Notes: generated by a model not told the origin, from the letters alone. DNA of 64,000 bases from JABWBD01 sp040768665 (GCA_040768665.1 JAXGMN010000017.1:181504-245503), one strand, 5' to 3'. Shown: positions 26,343 to 35,539, numbered from the stretch's first letter. Program-made: numbers and translations.

Positions 26343-27131
26343 CTACCAGTTCGCGTCGATCACCTCGCGAGCGAACACCGCGTGGAGCACCTCCGAGATG
26401 CCCAGCGGATAATGGGTTCTGCGCTCGACAAAACGCGACTCCTTGACCGTGTCGGTGATGTTTCGCATTCCGCGAACGATTCCGAGGATCACCGGGCCGC
26501 CGCTGGGCGACCGAAGGGAGGCATGGCTGACCGGCCCGCCGCTGTCGCCCGGCCAGGCGGTCGTGTCGACGAGAAACGCCGGGTGGGACTTCACCGGAAC
26601 GATCGGATGGCTGGCGAGCACACCTCCTCGCAGAATGGGAAGACCAGCCGGATTGGCCTCCGAGCGTTCGGGAAACACCGCCAGCAGCACTCCGTCGCCT
26701 ACGCGAACCCGGTCGAGCAGCTCCTCAGTCGCAAGACAGTCGACAGCAGTCGCCTCGACCGACACGGATCCCGGAAGCAACAGCACGGCCATGTCCTGCT
26801 CTGCGTGCTTCTTCCACAGGGGATTTCCGTCCTGTCGAATGGGAATCGTGATTTCTTGACGAACGTAGGCATTGTCGTCCCGCAAAGATCGTGAAACCAG
26901 CTTACACGAGTCTCCTGTCATGGCTTCCAGCGCATGGGCCGCCGTGACCAGGAAGCGCTGGGTCTTGCCGTCTTTCTCCCGTCGATACACGGCCCCGGTT
27001 GCCGTCGAGGAGCCGTCTGCCAGTTTATAGGTCGCCAGCACCATCTTCTCGGCGGCCTCGTCCCCGCGGCCCAACGGAATCGAGAATACAAAAAAGACCA
27101 ACGGCAGTGCAACGAGAGATCGAAACGGCAT
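26343..27131 (-). CDS. Exported trypsin-like serine protease
   Basis: A 262-residue S1-family protein with a signal peptide (VALPLVFFVFSIPLGRG). The catalytic triad is readable: His66 in LVTAAHAL, Asp113 in EQDMAVLLL and Ser197 in PGDSGGPV. No PDZ or other accessory domain follows, so it is a minimal periplasmic or secreted protease. The RBS is weak. It is separated by 331 bases from the DUF1559 gene encoded upstream on the same strand, so it probably has its own promoter. Substrate unknown. Confidence 0.85.
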   Translation of the reverse strand: MPFRSLVALPLVFFVFSIPLGRGDEAAEKMVLATYKLADGSSTATGAVYRREKDGKTQRFLVTAAHALEAMTGDSCKLVSRSLRDDNAYVRQEITIPIRQDGNPLWKKHAEQDMAVLLLPGSVSVEATAVDCLATEELLDRVRVGDGVLLAVFPERSEANPAGLPILRGGVLASHPIVPVKSHPAFLVDTTAWPGDSGGPVSHASLRSPSGGPVILGIVRGMRNITDTVKESRFVERRTHYPLGISEVLHAVFAREVIDANW

Positions 27132-27462
27132 GGTATGCAGTCCGGCAGTGAATGCGTTAATCCAACGTGAATCCTTCTATGCTAGTTTGAACTGGCGCCG
27201 GTTGCCAGGCAGAGGTCGCTTCGAAAGGCTTCCGGCCCGGGCTTGCCAGGAATTTTTGCCGCACGCTCGAAGTACACACGGCGGAGTTGGTGAAGTATAA
27301 TGGGTAGCCCCAGCACTGCTGCCGGCCTCGGATCGCCGTTGCCGCGCTGTCGGCCGCTTTGCAGCACTTTTTCGAGAATCTGACTTGAACGCCAAAAGAC
27401 CTCGCCAATGAGTGCCGGGCCCCCAGGACCATTCCGTCCTCGACCGCCCCTGCAAAACGACT
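27132..27462. other. Intergenic stretch without recognised features
   Basis: 331 bases between two minus-strand genes. Short ORFs here lack RBS and homology. It may carry the protease promoter, but no convincing -35/-10 pair was found. Confidence 0.4.
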
Positions 27463-29856
27463 TCACCACTTCGCCGCCGCTTCGCCGCCCCTTCGCGTGA
27501 ACAGGGCCTTGAGCGTGTCGCGGTCGATCTTCTCGTCGACAAACCGCACCGAGCCGTCCGCCAATAGCGCCAGAAATCCCTTCGGCCGGACCCCGACCAG
27601 CCGCGAGATCAGATCATTCATGCCGACATCGAGATCCTCAGGTTTGGTCCAGGTCACCGCGGCCTCGTCGTTGGCCTCGACCACGGCAATGGTGTTGGAA
27701 GTGCCGTCGATGATTTCCCGTATGCTCCCCGGCTTTCCGCCGGTAAAGATCGCTGCCTCGCCGCTGGCGGCGAGGTAGTGCGTCTTTCCTTCCATGTCCC
27801 GGCCGGGCACCCGGTACACGGGCGGCATTCTCGCGATCAGCTTGCGGTTGTGCTCGCTGTCCCAAGGTTCGTCGAGACGAAACTCCTCGTAGAGCGGCGC
27901 CTGCTCGAGGTACGGCAGGATGTGCACCCGCCAGCTCAAAAGCGGCTTGCCTTCCGGGCCCGTCGAGTACTGCGCCGGAAAGTGCCGGTAGGTGTCGTGA
28001 TAATTGTGCAGTGCCAGGCCGATCTGCTTCATGTTGTTCATCGACTGCGCCCGACGGGCGGCCTCGCGAGCCGCCTGCACCGCCGGCAGCAGCAGCGCGA
28101 CGGCCACCGGCGCCGAGGAGCCGATGTTTCCGCCGGGAATCGTCTGCCGGCTGATCACCTCGATCCCCGCATCGGTCCGCTCGACGGCGGTGACCGAGGG
28201 AATCAAGTGCTTCCCGATCGCCCCGGCCGACGGCAGCGCGGAAATGTCGATGTCGAAGCCCTGCCGCTGGAGTTCGGCGGTGGCAACCTGCGCGCCCATC
28301 ACGCCCATCATCAACAACGGGTAGGTCGATTCGAAGACTTCCCGCGTGTTGACGAACGCCAGCTTGTTCGGCGCCTGGTTCGACTCAAAGAGCCTGGCCA
28401 CCTCCGCCACCGCCGCCAGCGACTCGCTGCCTTCCTCTCGCGACAGATAGGCTTTGACGGTTTGCGGGAACAGCCCGATCACGAGCCGGTCGTCGGTCAG
28501 TATCCAGGCAGGGGCGAGAGGGAAGCCCTTTTGCCGGGCGATGAAGAACTGAATCTCCCGGCCGGCAAACGTGAACTGCTCGATGCGGGGACCGTTGCGG
28601 CGGTCGCTCATCCGCACGACCATGTCGCGGAACTGCCGCAAGGTTTGGGCCAGGCGGTCGGGATCCTTGACATCGATGACGGCGGTCAGGCCGGTGAACA
28701 TCAGCCCGCCCTGGTTCGGCGCCAAATAGAACCGCCACACCTCGCCCAGTGGTTCGAGCACTCCCTGGCGAAGCTCGATACCGGTCTCCCGCTCGAGCCG
28801 GCCGACGTTCCGGAGGAGTTCCTGATGTGCCCGGGGATCGGCGGCTTCGGCGATCGAGAGAACCGTTTTCCAGAGCTGCACCGAATCGAAGCGGGCGGCG
28901 ACGGCAGCCGTGGCATCGCGGGGAATCGGCCCCAGGTCTTCCCGAGTGAGCGGCTTCTCCAAGAGGGCCAACAGCCCCTGCGGCTCTCCGTCGATCGCCA
29001 GAAACGCCCTATTGACGAAGCCCGTCTCGTCCAGACCGGTCGTCGAGCCGATCCAGGCAAGGTTCTCCAGCCCCATCGCCCCGGCGATCTCGCGGACGTT
29101 GGGGCCTTTCGTGGCCGAGAAGATCAGTTCGCGGATCTGTCGGGCGCCGATGTAGGTCAGCGTGGAGCGGCGCTCGATGGGCAGCCGCTCGCGGACGCGG
29201 GTCAGCCACTCGGGCGGTTCGGCTTCGCTCCGCTCGACGATCGCCTCGAGCGTCCCCTGGCCAATCCCGATTCCCAGATAGCCCTCCGTCACACCCCAGG
29301 TGATTGCCGGCACGTCCGGTCCGAGCTGGATGCGGTACGCAGTCTCTCCTTCAATCTTGACTTCTTCGACCGCGCCGCCCAGCGCCCGCCGCAAGTGCTT
29401 CAGCAGCATCGCCTCGAACTTTCCGGCATCCTCACCAAGTTGGAACACGGCCCCGGCATGGATCTCCGGCTTGCCTCGTTTCAGTTCGACGTCGGAAACG
29501 AACAGCGCCGCGGGCCGGGTGAGAATCCGGCGCCACCACTCGGAAAGGTCTCGCACCAGCGCCGCCCGTTCGGGCGGAGCCTTTTCGGCCGCCAGCCGCA
29601 GGGCCTGGTTCACCATCCGCTCGATCTCCGCGGCGAGGTGCTGCACCTCCGGTTCCGCGAGCAGTTGCTCCGTCTGGTTCCCGCTCTGGGGATTCGGCTC
29701 AGCCGTCCCGGCCCAGGTGGTGTAGAAGAGACACTTCGGCGGCGCAACCCGCGCCATCAACGGATCTTCCTCCGCGGGCGGCACTCCCAGGGGAACACCC
29801 CCGCCCAGCCCGAACAGCAGAACAAACAGAGTCGCGACGCTCATGGTGGTTTGCAT
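27463..29856 (-). CDS. DUF1559 domain protein, planctomycete type
   Basis: A 797-residue exported protein (signal MQTTMSVATLFVLLFGLGGG). The first 570 residues form a large unassigned region found in planctomycete proteins. The last 220 carry the DUF1559 pattern: LLLPAVQAAREAARRAQSMN, then NMKQIGLALHNYHD, LSWRVHILPYLEQ, DGTSNTIAVVEA and a closing FLALLADGSVRFVDEKID. The hydrophobic VAVALLLPAVQAA helix resembles a pilin-like N-terminus, but here it is internal. ATG 29856 has AGGAGGG seven bases upstream and gives the signal peptide, so the longer start at 29937 is rejected. Role unknown. Confidence 0.88.
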   Translation of the reverse strand: MQTTMSVATLFVLLFGLGGGVPLGVPPAEEDPLMARVAPPKCLFYTTWAGTAEPNPQSGNQTEQLLAEPEVQHLAAEIERMVNQALRLAAEKAPPERAALVRDLSEWWRRILTRPAALFVSDVELKRGKPEIHAGAVFQLGEDAGKFEAMLLKHLRRALGGAVEEVKIEGETAYRIQLGPDVPAITWGVTEGYLGIGIGQGTLEAIVERSEAEPPEWLTRVRERLPIERRSTLTYIGARQIRELIFSATKGPNVREIAGAMGLENLAWIGSTTGLDETGFVNRAFLAIDGEPQGLLALLEKPLTREDLGPIPRDATAAVAARFDSVQLWKTVLSIAEAADPRAHQELLRNVGRLERETGIELRQGVLEPLGEVWRFYLAPNQGGLMFTGLTAVIDVKDPDRLAQTLRQFRDMVVRMSDRRNGPRIEQFTFAGREIQFFIARQKGFPLAPAWILTDDRLVIGLFPQTVKAYLSREEGSESLAAVAEVARLFESNQAPNKLAFVNTREVFESTYPLLMMGVMGAQVATAELQRQGFDIDISALPSAGAIGKHLIPSVTAVERTDAGIEVISRQTIPGGNIGSSAPVAVALLLPAVQAAREAARRAQSMNNMKQIGLALHNYHDTYRHFPAQYSTGPEGKPLLSWRVHILPYLEQAPLYEEFRLDEPWDSEHNRKLIARMPPVYRVPGRDMEGKTHYLAASGEAAIFTGGKPGSIREIIDGTSNTIAVVEANDEAAVTWTKPEDLDVGMNDLISRLVGVRPKGFLALLADGSVRFVDEKIDRDTLKALFTRRGGEAAAKW

Positions 29857-30083
29857 CGGAATCCCTCCTGGTCCTTGAAAGACGAAAGACGTTGGCTCCA
29901 GACGTGGGCCCCGTGGACCCCGACGGAATTTTGGCAATCCGCGCCTCGAATGTCAAAAGCATCACGGCTCGAGCGTTCTGCGCCACCCCGGTTGGACTGA
30001 CAAGCGAAACATGTCGCACCCGCGGGTTTCCTGGCAACCGCTGCGTACGGTTGCCGCCATTCTGCGCCGAACGTCCAAACGCC

Positions 30084-31115
30084 CTACCGCCCGCACTTCG
30101 CTCGATTCATCGAATCGACCAGAAACGCCCCGCATACCATCGCCGCCAACACCAGCCATGGGTGAGGCATCCAGCCGGAGCTGTCCCCTTGCGTAGAAGC
30201 CGGGAGGGGATGCGCGACGGAAATCATCTGCCGAGCCTCCTGCCGCAGACGCTTTCCAAGCGGCTCCGGCTCCGACTGCCGGCCCGACTCGATGGCCACA
30301 AACTCGTTGGGCGCCAGGCGACGGCCGGCCAATTCCGAGGCGATCATCCGAATCATCAGCCGGTCCAGCCGCTCCACCGTGTATTGCGGAACATGCGGAG
30401 CGGCGTGCGGATTGCCCACGCCCGAGTGATCGGTGAGGAAGAGATACTGGCCCAGGGTGAGAAAAGCGCTGGCTCGCATGGTGAACTCGGCATGAACTCC
30501 CACGCCGCTGGAGGCGACCGGAAAGATCCGCACCCCGCGGGCACGCAACTGGTTCACCGCCGCAAGTGTCCTCGCGCCGTCGGCGGCGTGCGGTGGAGCG
30601 TCGGCCACGTGGAACAACACCCGCGCCGTGTTGCCTTCCCGCCAGTCGAGCCCGACGGCCTTTTCCATCGCCAGGTGAACGGCCTCCGGCTCGTCGCCGC
30701 CGCCGCGGGCCGACTGTTCGGCGAGTCGATCGCGGAACTCGGCCAGCGAGGCGGTAAAATCGAACGACCGGGCGACGTACTCGTCGCCCGCGTCGCGGTA
30801 CACCACCAGGCCGTAGCGTTGATCGACCTGGGGAAAGATGCGGTAGATCGTCTGTGCGATGCTGTCGATCTCCACCTTGAGGTATTCCAGCTCGTCGCTC
30901 ATGCTTCCCGTCGTGTCGACGACCAGCGCCAGATCAAGCCGCCGTGGCAACTCCGCCTGCGCGTCGGGCAACTCCACGCACCACGGTTCCTGATCTCGTC
31001 GCACGAACCGCTCTTGTGTCACGCCATCGAGTTCGGCGACGATGAGGTATTCCGTTGCGCCCTCTGCGACGTCCATTGCCGGCAGGAACAGGGCGCGGCC
31101 ATCGCTGCCGGTCAT
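30084..31115 (-). CDS. VWA-domain protein, second part of a split lipoprotein
   Basis: 343 residues. The first 55 continue a beta-sandwich (SDGRALFLPAMDVAEGATEY). A von Willebrand A domain follows (about 58-250) with MIDAS motif VDTTGSMSDE and later VLFHVADAPPH, and the C-terminus has one transmembrane segment (PWLVLAAMVCGAFLVDS). No signal peptide is present, which an extracytoplasmic VWA domain should have. The start ATG overlaps the stop of the preceding ORF in TGATG, and in-frame coding-like sequence (PGPVLATL) continues upstream of that ATG. Either the two ORFs are coupled, or one lipoprotein gene has been frameshifted. Confidence 0.75.
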   Translation of the reverse strand: MTGSDGRALFLPAMDVAEGATEYLIVAELDGVTQERFVRRDQEPWCVELPDAQAELPRRLDLALVVDTTGSMSDELEYLKVEIDSIAQTIYRIFPQVDQRYGLVVYRDAGDEYVARSFDFTASLAEFRDRLAEQSARGGGDEPEAVHLAMEKAVGLDWREGNTARVLFHVADAPPHAADGARTLAAVNQLRARGVRIFPVASSGVGVHAEFTMRASAFLTLGQYLFLTDHSGVGNPHAAPHVPQYTVERLDRLMIRMIASELAGRRLAPNEFVAIESGRQSEPEPLGKRLRQEARQMISVAHPLPASTQGDSSGWMPHPWLVLAAMVCGAFLVDSMNRAKCGR

Positions 31116-31693
31116 CAGCGTTGCAAGGACCGGTCCCGGCTGCGCCCGGCGGCAGCATGCACGGTCACCCGCGCCCCGCCGACGGGCATTCCCTGGGCGG
31201 TAAAGACCTCGATCATCGCCCGCCGCTCGATGGGCAGCCGGGGCAGCGACTCGCGCGGATCGTGCGATACGGCCATGGCGACGAATCGCCGGTAATCGTC
31301 AAACCGCAGGACGTCGTCAAAACTGCCGGCAGTGAGTGTGCCCGACTGGATCCTCGGATCGAGGCTCGCGGGAGTCTCCGACGTCCGGAACCGTCGCGAT
31401 CCTATTTCCGGCGCCCGCGGCGGTCGCACGGTCAACTCAAGACGTACCTCCGCCTTTCCCACGGCGTCTGCAACCGCCCTTGGCTCGGGCACCTCTGCCG
31501 GCGCCGTTCGGGCGGCCTCTTCCGTTGCCGTGACGACCGCGGACGGTGCTTCGCTTCTTCGGCCGCTTGACGCGCTGGAGGTTGGCGCCGAAGCGTACCC
31601 GTCGGCGAAGCCACCCTGCGACGGCCCGGATTGGCCACACCCAGCTAATCCCATCCCTACGGAAAACACCAGAACCATCACCGCGCAGCGCAT
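31115..31693 (-). CDS. Lipoprotein, first part of the split VWA protein
   Basis: 192 residues. A lipoprotein signal (MRCAVMVLVFSVGMGLAGC, lipobox LAGC) is followed by a low-complexity Ser/Ala linker, a conserved-looking region (LDPRIQSGTLTAGSFDDVLR), and the beginning of a carboxypeptidase-regulatory-like sandwich (FTAQGMPVGGARVTVHAAAG). The frame then ends in an arginine-rich tail (RSRDRSLQR). The sandwich appears to carry on in the overlapping VWA frame. ATG 31693 has GAGGAGGG seven bases upstream, better than 31762. Confidence 0.75.
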   Translation of the reverse strand: MRCAVMVLVFSVGMGLAGCGQSGPSQGGFADGYASAPTSSASSGRRSEAPSAVVTATEEAARTAPAEVPEPRAVADAVGKAEVRLELTVRPPRAPEIGSRRFRTSETPASLDPRIQSGTLTAGSFDDVLRFDDYRRFVAMAVSHDPRESLPRLPIERRAMIEVFTAQGMPVGGARVTVHAAAGRSRDRSLQR

Positions 31694-31841
31694 GAGCAGA
31701 CCCTCCTCACAGTTGGAGCATGCCGGGCTCAGGAAGAAGCCTGTGGACTCGCGCCGCAGCATCGCCCACGACTCAAGATCAGCCCGGCGGATGAAGATTG
31801 CCTCGCCTTCACCTCTTCTGATCTGTCCCGGCTGCCATTTA

Positions 31842-31858
31842 TTCCCGGTAACCGGGAA
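31842..31858. repeat. Palindrome in the 31694-32004 gap
   Basis: TTCCCGGT-A-ACCGGGAA, a perfect 8-bp inverted repeat, about 150 bases upstream of the lipoprotein start. Possibly a regulator site or terminator of the BNR gene. I see no gene in this 311-base gap. Confidence 0.45.
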
Positions 31859-32004
31859 ATCCCGGCGGGCATCCCGCTACAGGCATTTCTTGGGATATGG
31901 ACCGGACTCACCATCTTCGGTTGCGGCGGTGTGGCGGGGTGGCCCCGCTCGTTCATCGCAAGGGTGTGTTGCGGCGAGGTGCCTGTCCCCTTTTGGAACA
32001 GTCT

Positions 32005-33429
32005 CTAACCGATCTGCAGCCAGACTTCCGTGTTTACGTCGTTTCGGTTGTGGTCGTAGCCGCCGGCATTCTGGCCGCGAGTGAAAAGCAGCGCCGGGCG
32101 GTCGAAATGCGAGTGCCAGCACCATCGCTCGATGCTGGGGAGCCAATGGGGAGTGTCCGGATCGGGAGGTCGGACCCGAGTCGTCTGCAGGAGGTCGCCC
32201 TGGTGACTTGCCAGGAAACGGACCAGTTCCGTGCCTGGAGGCCCCCACCCGCGCTGGTCGGGCGGCGCGACCATGAGCACGCCTTCGATGGTGCCGTCAC
32301 GGTGGCGCGAGAGTTGTCCGCAATGCCGGATGTCAAAGCCGGGCAACACGGAACGTACGGCGTTCAACAGAGGAGTGGGCGTCCAACCGCGGCCTTCCTC
32401 GTGACGATACAGTTCGGCATCGCCGGCAAGGACGTTGTGCAGAATCAGCCAGGGACGACCGCGGTCGTCGGTGATCGGATTGGACAACAGGATCTTATTG
32501 TAATACGAGTGCTCCGGTCCGCGGGGGCCGCCGTACTCGCGCTGCGTGCGCTCGGGCGGCATGGCATCGCCCTCGATCCGCCGCAGTTCCGCTCCGGGAA
32601 CCGGCAGAGCGAGCGCTTGGGGGCTGCCGAACTGCCGCCAGGTGTCGCCGAAATCGTCGGAGTAGAGGTGGGAAGCGCCGTAGTAGCGGGCGGCGTTTCC
32701 GGCTTGGGGAGCGGGCAGCGTATTGGAGACGACGACGTGCAGCCGGCCGTCCGGCCCGACTTCGATCGCATTGGTCAGCCAGCTATGCTCACTGACTGCG
32801 CTGCGCATGAGGCTGCGGGGCGGCGACCATCTTCCGTTGGGCGGGCGGCGGCAATAATGGAGCTGCGCGTCGTGGCCGCCCGGCTCGTGCCGATAGGTGA
32901 GATGGAGCGTGCCGTTGCCGTCGCAGACGACGCTCGGATAAGTTCCCGACCAGGCCGCTTCTTGGCTGCCTTCCACCCGTTGCCAGTCGTTGCCGCCGGG
33001 CGGCATGCAATAGTGGGAAAAGGGGCCATGATGGGCGCCGACCAAGAGGTGCAGGGCGCCATCCGGGCCGCTAGTCATTGCGGAGCCGCAATGATTGTCG
33101 ACACCGGGAGGGCCAACCGGTCCGCTCCGCACGAGTTCGAGTGTGGTCAGGTCCACGGCCGCCCAGCGGTTCTGCCGCCGGCTGTCGAGCCAGGTGGCGA
33201 TTAGTTGGCCGGGGCGGCGGACGACCTTGTTGCTCATCACGTAGCCGGTCGCGCGGTCACCGCCCGTGCTGCTCAAGAGGACGTTGCGTAGACCGGAACC
33301 AGGCGGAGCGGCAGGCGAGCCGGACTGTTCCGCCCAGCCGTAGTTCCAGCCAGGTAGCGACGCGGCGCCCGAGGCAACAACAGCAAGGAATCGACGACGG
33401 CCCAGGGAAGGTTGTGCTTGCAAGTTCAT
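32005..33429 (-). CDS. Tat-exported BNR-repeat (BNR_4) sialidase-like protein
   Basis: A 474-residue propeller protein with a twin-arginine signal (LGRRRFLAVVASGAASLPG). It carries the BNR_4 pattern: VMSNKVVRRPGQLIATWLDS, SAMTSGPDGALHLLVGAHHG, DGNGTLHLTYRHEPGG, and the Asp-box-like SDDFGDTWRQFG. Members of this fold include neuraminidases and polysaccharide lyases or hydrolases; the substrate is not predictable. The ATG has GAGGAC at good spacing. A piece of a close paralogue lies at 52.5 kb. Adjacent on the left is the gap before the VWA genes; on the right, the IS graveyard begins. Confidence 0.82.
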   Translation of the reverse strand: MNLQAQPSLGRRRFLAVVASGAASLPGWNYGWAEQSGSPAAPPGSGLRNVLLSSTGGDRATGYVMSNKVVRRPGQLIATWLDSRRQNRWAAVDLTTLELVRSGPVGPPGVDNHCGSAMTSGPDGALHLLVGAHHGPFSHYCMPPGGNDWQRVEGSQEAAWSGTYPSVVCDGNGTLHLTYRHEPGGHDAQLHYCRRPPNGRWSPPRSLMRSAVSEHSWLTNAIEVGPDGRLHVVVSNTLPAPQAGNAARYYGASHLYSDDFGDTWRQFGSPQALALPVPGAELRRIEGDAMPPERTQREYGGPRGPEHSYYNKILLSNPITDDRGRPWLILHNVLAGDAELYRHEEGRGWTPTPLLNAVRSVLPGFDIRHCGQLSRHRDGTIEGVLMVAPPDQRGWGPPGTELVRFLASHQGDLLQTTRVRPPDPDTPHWLPSIERWCWHSHFDRPALLFTRGQNAGGYDHNRNDVNTEVWLQIG

Positions 33430-33585
33430 CGTTTGTCCTCAATGTTTGTTCCAGTTTGGGCATGGGGCTGGCAGATGGTCAATACCCCAGCGGTCGCATC
33501 AGGCACTACCGCGATCTGAGCTTCGCTGCCAAGTCACGCGCACTCCAAAGATGAGCCGTCCAGTCACGAGCTGGGCAGGGCAGGG

Positions 33586-33864
33586 AAATTAAGGGCACGC
33601 AATGTGATTCGGATGAGCGCGCGCCCGTTCGCTCAGACGGGCCGGTTTATAAGCTGGTAGAAGTCGGCTCCGGGAGAAGTTGAGAGGCAGTTTGGGAAGG
33701 CACGGACGTCTGGAAGTGGTTGCTGGTACGACAAAGCGCCCGGAAGGTCAAACATCCGAAATACTGCTTGCGGCGCGCACCTCCCCCGCCACTTCGTCCG
33801 CCTTTAGCCGATCGGGCTGCCTCGGCCTACGCCGGACAGCCGTTGAGATTCGCCAAGTGATGAC
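33586..33864 (-). mobile_element. Y1-type IS remnant A (3' end only)
   Basis: A 279-bp segment about 94% identical by eye to 34318-34598. It begins at the shared terminus AAATTAAGGGCACGCAATG and ends with the last 11 codons of the element's transposase (HHLANLNGCPA, stop), read on the minus strand. A subterminal stem TGAGCG/CGCTCA lies just inside the terminus, as in IS200/IS605-type ends. It is cut off three bases before the stop codon of the XRE gene. Confidence 0.7.
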
Positions 33865-33866
33865 AA

Positions 33867-34190
33867 TCATTGCCTCGACCCCAACGTAATGCCCAGGACT
33901 TCCGCCAGCCGGTCTGCCGTTGCCATGCGTATGTCTCGTTCGCCGGACAGGAAACGGGATATCACGATCTGCGAGACGCCGGACTCTTGCGCGATCTGGT
34001 ACACGGACTTCCCGCATTCCTGAATGGCGCGTTTCAACGCCTCGCTGAGCGGATGGGGGCCGGCATGCACGCCCGACTCCAGCGGCGGAAACTCCTCTTG
34101 CACGCGACGACGGATTTCCTGGTCGCGGGCGATCTCTTCGGGCGTCAACTTGCGATCCCGAAAGACACGGTCGAATTTCCTCTGTCCCAT
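33867..34190 (-). CDS. XRE-family repressor/antitoxin-like regulator
   Basis: A 107-residue protein. A charged N-terminal extension (FRDRKLTPEEIARDQEIRRR) is followed by an XRE helix-turn-helix (KSVYQIAQESGVSQIVISRF, then LSGERDIRMATADRLAEVLG) at about 55-103. Such proteins often act as antitoxins (HigA-like) or phage-type repressors, but no toxin gene adjoins it. The ATG has GAGGAG eight bases upstream. The gene sits exactly between two near-identical IS 3' ends and has its own palindromic operator, so it is probably autoregulated. Confidence 0.82.
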   Translation of the reverse strand: MGQRKFDRVFRDRKLTPEEIARDQEIRRRVQEEFPPLESGVHAGPHPLSEALKRAIQECGKSVYQIAQESGVSQIVISRFLSGERDIRMATADRLAEVLGITLGSRQ

Positions 34191-34223
34191 TCGTGTTGCT
34201 CCTCTCGAAGAACTTCTAGGACA

Positions 34224-34252
34224 ATGATAGTCAATTGACTACCATTCGGCAA
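34224..34252 (-). promoter_or_regulatory. XRE promoter with palindromic operator
   Basis: On the minus strand TTGCCG (34252-34247), 17-bp spacer, TATCAT (34229-34224). The perfect 14-bp palindrome TAGTCAATTGACTA (34228-34241) fills the spacer and touches the -10, the classical position for an autorepressor. Confidence 0.7.
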
Positions 34253-34317
34253 GGTTCCGTTGCTGAGCCATTGATGATCAGCGGGCGAGGAAAAGGGCAA
34301 GCGTACACCAGAACATG

Positions 34318-35069
34318 AAATTAAGGACACGCAATGTGAATCGGATGAGCGTGCGTCCGTTCGCTCAGACGGGCCGGTTTATAAGCTGGTAGAAGTCGGC
34401 TCTGGGAGAAGTTGAGAGGCAGTTTGGGAAGGCACGGACGTCTGGAAGTGGTTGCTGGTACGATAAAGCGCCCGGAAGGTCGAACGATCGTTCGAAATAC
34501 TGCTTGCGGCGCGCACCTCCCCCGCCACTTCGTCCGCCTTGCCGACGGGGCTGCCTCGGCCTACGCCGGACAGCCGTTGAGATTCGCCAAGTGATGACGT
34601 CCGCGTTTCACCGCCGCCTCCTGCAAGCGCTGCCGGTGAAACGCAAAGGCCACTCCCAAAGCACGTGGACGCGAAAACCAACGGCTCATCGTCACCTGCC
34701 ACTCCTCGGCGCTGGTTCCCAGCCGGTCCAGAATCGAAGCTACCTCCGCCGTCACGCGGGCCTTCCTCTGGCGAATCAACCGGCTGGTCCAGTCCACAAG
34801 TTGCAGGTAACTGCCCAAGGAAAAGCCTTCAAGCAATCCCACCCGCTCCGCGCCCTGCTTGCGCTCATCTCCCAGCGGGCAGAGCCAGTGCTGCTGGTTT
34901 GTTTCCGCGCTTGCAGGCTACCGTGCTTTTTTGCCGCGCCGCCTGCAGATCCTCCAGCCGCCCCTCCTCGACAAACTTCTGGTCGGCTAGTTTCTGCTGG
35001 ACCCAGGCCTCGCTGACGGGCAAAGGCTTGCGGTCCTTGCCGCGCGGGGGAAACAGCCGTCCCCATCGG
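34318..35069 (-). mobile_element. Y1-type IS remnant B (C-terminal half and 3' flank)
   Basis: Same terminus and 3' flank as remnant A (to 34598), plus transposase codons read on the minus strand. In order from the left: ALGVAFAFHRQRLQEAAVKR with GCPA and the stop at 34561; GLLEGFSLGSYLQLVDWTSR; then, after frame changes, PLPVSEAWVQQKLADQKFVE. The N-terminal catalytic part is missing and identity to remnant C stops near 35069. Frameshifts and an internal stop make it dead. Confidence 0.7.
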
Positions 35070-35145
35070 AAGGCTACGGAAGCGAAACTTCAAGTAGTAA
35101 GTTCCGGTCTGACCCCGCCTGGGACCTGGAGCGACTCGACTCCCC

Positions 35146-35162
35146 GGTAGCATTTTGCTACC
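35146..35162 (+). promoter_or_regulatory. Palindromic operator of the antitoxin gene
   Basis: GGTAGCA-TTT-TGCTACC, a perfect 7-bp inverted repeat eight bases before the antitoxin start codon, in the usual place for autoregulation of a toxin-antitoxin unit. Confidence 0.5.
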
Positions 35163-35170
35163 ATAAGAGT

Positions 35171-35539
35171 GTGAGCACTCCAGTGAAACTGTCCGACGAA
35201 TTGGTTCTCGACGCCCGTTTGACGGCCGAGATTTCCGAACGCTCGATCACCGGACAGATCGAATTCTGGGCCCAGTTGGGGCGAGCCATTGAACCGCTAC
35301 TGGACGGGGCACACGTGCTCGCTTTGCGCCGTGCAGGCGCCGCAAAGCCGCTTTCGGCCTGCCTGGAATCGGTGGATTCGCCGGAGGGCCGGCGGCGAGT
35401 GGCGGAGTATCTCCAAAGTGAGCCATTCCCGCATTATGAAGCCGCCCCGGATGCGCCGGGGATGCTGATTCGCGTTGAGGCCAACGGTACCCGAACCCTG
35501 GGCCGCTTTGTCAATCGCCGGTTCGAGGCGGTGCAGTGA
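35171..35539 (+). CDS. ParD-like antitoxin paired with a zeta-type toxin
   Basis: A 122-residue protein that starts with GTG. The N-terminal 45 residues (VKLSDELVLDARLTAEISER, then SITGQIEFWAQLGRAIEPLL) match the ribbon-helix-helix ParD-like antitoxins; the C-terminal half should bind the toxin. Its stop overlaps the next start in GTGA, the expected coupling of antitoxin and toxin. The frame is intact while the toxin is broken, as expected when an addiction module decays. RBS is poor; the palindrome just upstream is the likely binding site. Confidence 0.72.
   Translation: MSTPVKLSDELVLDARLTAEISERSITGQIEFWAQLGRAIEPLLDGAHVLALRRAGAAKPLSACLESVDSPEGRRRVAEYLQSEPFPHYEAAPDAPGMLIRVEANGTRTLGRFVNRRFEAVQ

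Noticed and set aside
27157..27432. Short ORFs in the protease/DUF1559 gap
   Set aside because: Several overlapping frames, none with an RBS or protein-like composition.
27778..30000. 740-codon plus-strand ORF opposite the DUF1559 gene
   Set aside because: Antisense to a recognised family with a strong RBS and signal peptide.
33586..34598. Integron-like cassette array
   Set aside because: The direct repeats lack attC-like imperfect palindromes and there is no integrase; they contain transposase codons and are better explained as IS 3' ends.
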